Position numbers and translations under genes: made by a program. A stretch of DNA of 9,156 nucleotides, taken from the NCBI GenBank assembly GCA_003265885.1, contig QFBQ01000049.1, positions 1 to 9,156 on the forward strand. The letters are read 5' to 3'. Source of the DNA: Candidatus Marinamargulisbacteria bacterium SCGC AG-343-D04. GTDB taxonomy: Bacteria; Margulisbacteria; Marinamargulisbacteria; GCA-2716485; GCA-002719695. This document shows, in pieces, positions 7,224 through 9,156 of the stretch (position 1 is the first letter of the stretch; each line of letters begins with the position of its first letter). Under the pieces are notes generated by a model. That model was not told the origin of the DNA, searched no databases, and saw only the letters and a list, made by a program, of their open reading frames with translations.

Positions 7224-7485
7224 TATTAGCTAAAACATGCGTGTCTATTGCCCATATAACCCCTTCCTCATTTGGAAGAAATGGATTAACAATTTTACAG
7301 CACCGAAAGAAGTCATTAAAGGGGCTGTAAAAAAAAATGAAATAATTTAATATTACAAAACGATAAGATTAATATATAAATTTAAAAATATATATAAAAA
7401 GAAACTATAAAAATGAAAATAATATTGATAAATCTTTTAAGATCATACACTCTCAACCGAACCTTTTCTACGGGGCATTCGCGTT

Positions 7486-7510
7486 GGGGGTGGAACCCTC
7501 CTCATTTTTT
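7486..7510 (+). terminator. Possible Rho-independent terminator
   Basis: GGGGG (7486-7490), loop TGGAA, then CCCTC (7496-7500) forms a 5-bp stem with one G-U pair. T6 follows at 7505-7510 after a CTCA gap. The stem is short and the gap is not ideal. It would end transcripts from the first lipoprotein gene about 290 nt past its stop, or a small RNA starting within the spacer. Confidence 0.35.
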
Positions 7511-7560
7511 CCTTTATTTAAGCTCTATTTAATATCAACACAATATATCTCAATTAATAC

Positions 7561-7600
7561 CGAGTTATATTTCAGCGCTTACGAGCAATTAACTCGTAAG
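7561..7600 (+). promoter_or_regulatory. Leader with two mutually exclusive hairpins upstream of the second lipoprotein gene
   Basis: CTTACGAG (7578-7585) and CTCGTAAG (7593-7600) form a perfect 8-bp inverted repeat with a 7-nt loop. CGAGTTA (7561-7567) can instead pair with TAACTCG (7590-7596), using part of the same 3' arm. The structure ends about 22 nt before the AAAGGA ribosome binding site, so it could be an operator or an RNA switch. Function is inference. Confidence 0.4.
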
Positions 7601-7633
7601 TATATTCATAAAACCATTAAAAAGGATTAAATA

Positions 7634-9004
7634 ATGAAAAAAAATATACAAAAATTATTGTCTACGCTAACGCTAGGGCTCTTAGTTTCCTCTCTAATCT
7701 CATGTGGAGGAAAAACCTCTAATCTTAATGAGATAGCCACAGATTCTCACAGTCCTTATGCGGGAGATTCAACTCTTTCTTTTGCTATTAATATCGATTC
7801 AGCATTAAGCTCTCAAATTCAAACTGATTCAGCTTCTGGGTCAAATATTGCTACTAGAGTATCCGGTTTAAATTTTTCAGAAGGTTCCAACAACACTTCC
7901 TCCTATACAAGTTGTGATGGTCAGGTTAAAGCATTTAATATTGATAAAGGAACATTCATTTCTCTCTCCATTCCTGTCAGTATTGAAGGGAATAATGCCA
8001 AAATATACAATGTAAAATCCGGAGAAACCTACTCTCTTTCCTTATCTTGCCCAATTGATGATGAGAAATCTTTACAATTACAAAGTCTTGCTTCTATTCC
8101 TCAAGATTCTGACTCTTCTGAAGAAACTGTAAGTGAAATTTCAGAAACATCCGCATATAAAATGGCTGCTTTTACAGAATCTTCTAAAGACCTCATTGAA
8201 GAGCTAAAAAAAATAGAACTATCTATTACTCAAAAAATGGAAGAAATCGCTTCTCTGTTAAACAAAGTATCTTCTACTGTTGAAACGTTTATCAACGAGC
8301 AGAAAGTTGCTAACCCTAACTCTGAAGATCTTTTTGTCGATCCTATTGTTAAACTATCAGAAACAGCTGACCCTGATTCCTTCCTAAACAAAGTATCGCA
8401 AGATCTTTTAAGTGAAGAGTCTTTAATAACAAAAATTCAAGAATCTTCAGATACCGCTGTTTCTAAACTTTATATAGAAAATCAAAATATCAACAAAAAT
8501 CAATCTATATTTTTATTGCAGAACTTAACTACTTCTCTGAAAGATGGATCTTACACCAGCACAGCTATATTAAATGTATTTTCAGATATAATGGTAAACT
8601 CCAAAACTCTTTCTCTCGAAATATTAGCAGAAGCTGCCGAAGCTAGTTTGTTAGAATCTAAAAACACAATGCTTCAGTATGCAGTTTCTTCAAATAAAAC
8701 ACTTATAGGCCAGCTATATAACCCTTCTTACAATGTCCCTTCAGAGTTTAACGAAGATATTTTAAAATCTATCTTCTCTAAGGAAGACAGCCAGTTATGG
8801 ACTACTAGCACTAGTGAAGAACTCGAGTCTATAGAACTATCTGGTATCCAGGCATTCTCTGTCATCTTTACAGCCTTTCGTGAGGTAAATAAGATAGCTT
8901 CAGATGAAACCGTTATTGCCTTTACACAATCATTAAGATCTTTAGTGTTTGGTTCTGACACACAGAGCATCTCTACTGAAAATCTCGAAAGCAGCACCTC
9001 TAAC
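7634..9004 (+). repeat. N-terminal module, copy in the second lipoprotein gene
   Basis: Counterpart of 2265-3617. The two copies stay aligned over their entire length with only small insertions and deletions, such as at the DSASGSN region near residues 65-72. Stretches of near-identical DNA remain, for example around 8068-8130 and 8398-8455. Confidence 0.85.
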
Positions 9005-9156
9005 GCGTATTTCGAAACGTTCACACCTAAAAACGGACAATATAAATTTGTCATGTCTGGAAACAGCACAATGTACAAAAAAGTTGTTGTTCGCAACGAA
9101 AACGATACTACCTATATCGACACTTACTTTCTAGAAATAAATGAGTCCGATAAACA
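7634..9156 (+). CDS. Second giant lipoprotein, paralogue of the 1652-aa protein; 3' end beyond window
   Basis: 507 complete codons are visible with no stop. Start: ATG with AAAGGA 7 nt upstream. The signal peptide ends in the lipobox LISC (C24, Gly at +2), so export and lipidation to the outer membrane are predicted. Residues 25-457 are collinear with the N-terminal module of the first lipoprotein, including the Cys pair C94 and C139 at the same 45-residue distance and the helical segment with KKIELSITQKMEEIASLL. From residue 458 a diverged repeat unit begins (AYFETFTPKNGQYKF), matching the position and start of unit 1 in the first protein. No known domain is recognised. Its own ribosome binding site and a 410-nt spacer suggest a separate transcription unit or a weakly coupled one. 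Confidence 0.88.
   Translation, partial: MKKNIQKLLSTLTLGLLVSSLISCGGKTSNLNEIATDSHSPYAGDSTLSFAINIDSALSSQIQTDSASGSNIATRVSGLNFSEGSNNTSSYTSCDGQVKAFNIDKGTFISLSIPVSIEGNNAKIYNVKSGETYSLSLSCPIDDEKSLQLQSLASIPQDSDSSEETVSEISETSAYKMAAFTESSKDLIEELKKIELSITQKMEEIASLLNKVSSTVETFINEQKVANPNSEDLFVDPIVKLSETADPDSFLNKVSQDLLSEESLITKIQESSDTAVSKLYIENQNINKNQSIFLLQNLTTSLKDGSYTSTAILNVFSDIMVNSKTLSLEILAEAAEASLLESKNTMLQYAVSSNKTLIGQLYNPSYNVPSEFNEDILKSIFSKEDSQLWTTSTSEELESIELSGIQAFSVIFTAFREVNKIASDETVIAFTQSLRSLVFGSDTQSISTENLESSTSNAYFETFTPKNGQYKFVMSGNSTMYKKVVVRNENDTTYIDTYFLEINESDK

Larger units (their letters stand above)
7224..7633. other. Spacer between the two lipoprotein genes
   Basis: 410 nt without a coding region. The first ~110 nt contain inverted repeats that could form a pseudoknot (7260-7332). 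7330-7440 is extremely A/T-rich, of the kind that binds nucleoid proteins or acts as an upstream promoter element. 7455-7503 is a G/C-rich islet ending in a terminator-like hairpin. 7561-7600 is a structured leader. I cannot place a confident promoter for the second gene. Confidence 0.6.

Noticed and set aside
7486..7500. Integron attC-like or tRNA T-arm-like sequence in the G/C-rich islet
   Set aside because: No attC core boxes, and no cloverleaf can be built around it.
8728..9134. Open frames at 8728-9096 (-) and 8949-9134 (+)
   Set aside because: Both lie inside the second lipoprotein gene, whose collinearity with the first fixes the true frame.

Overview
The window comes from an AT-rich (low GC, my estimate by eye), Gram-negative-looking bacterium. 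Two large predicted lipoproteins carry a lipobox Cys followed by Gly, which suits outer-membrane sorting under the Lol '+2' rule. One also has a calcium-binding thrombospondin type 3 (TSP3) segment of the 'DAFPNN..EWADTD.DGIGDN' style that is common in marine Gammaproteobacteria. I would guess a marine or aquatic gammaproteobacterium or something similar, but the taxonomy is inference only.

Left part (1-1927, minus strand): a two-gene housekeeping unit. The first gene is a short TsaC/YrdC-type threonylcarbamoyl-AMP synthase (tRNA t6A pathway). It overlaps by 14 nt with a downstream M24B Xaa-Pro aminopeptidase (PepP-like), which starts on TTG and runs off the left edge. A -35/-10 pair sits so close to the tsaC ATG that the mRNA may be leaderless.

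Middle (1928-2264): an AT-rich divergent intergenic region.

Right part (2265-9156, plus strand): two tandem paralogous genes for giant secreted lipoproteins, 1652 aa and more than 507 aa (cut by the window end). I do not recognise the family. Both share an approximately 430-residue N-terminal module with a lipobox, a conserved Cys pair and a helical stretch. Next come one or more copies of an approximately 190-residue unit that begins GYFERFNFEN in the first protein. The first protein carries three such units, an inserted YD-repeat-like segment between units 2 and 3, acidic linkers, and a C-terminal region in which a domain of about 120 residues appears twice on either side of the TSP3 calcium-binding segment. 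The layout suggests a modular, surface-exposed protein family that expands by duplication. The 410-nt spacer between the two genes holds a possible terminator, a possible pseudoknot, and a leader with two mutually exclusive hairpins ahead of the second gene.

I see no defence system, CRISPR array, phage, insertion sequence, tRNA or rRNA. The lipoprotein family is the most plausible undescribed content.
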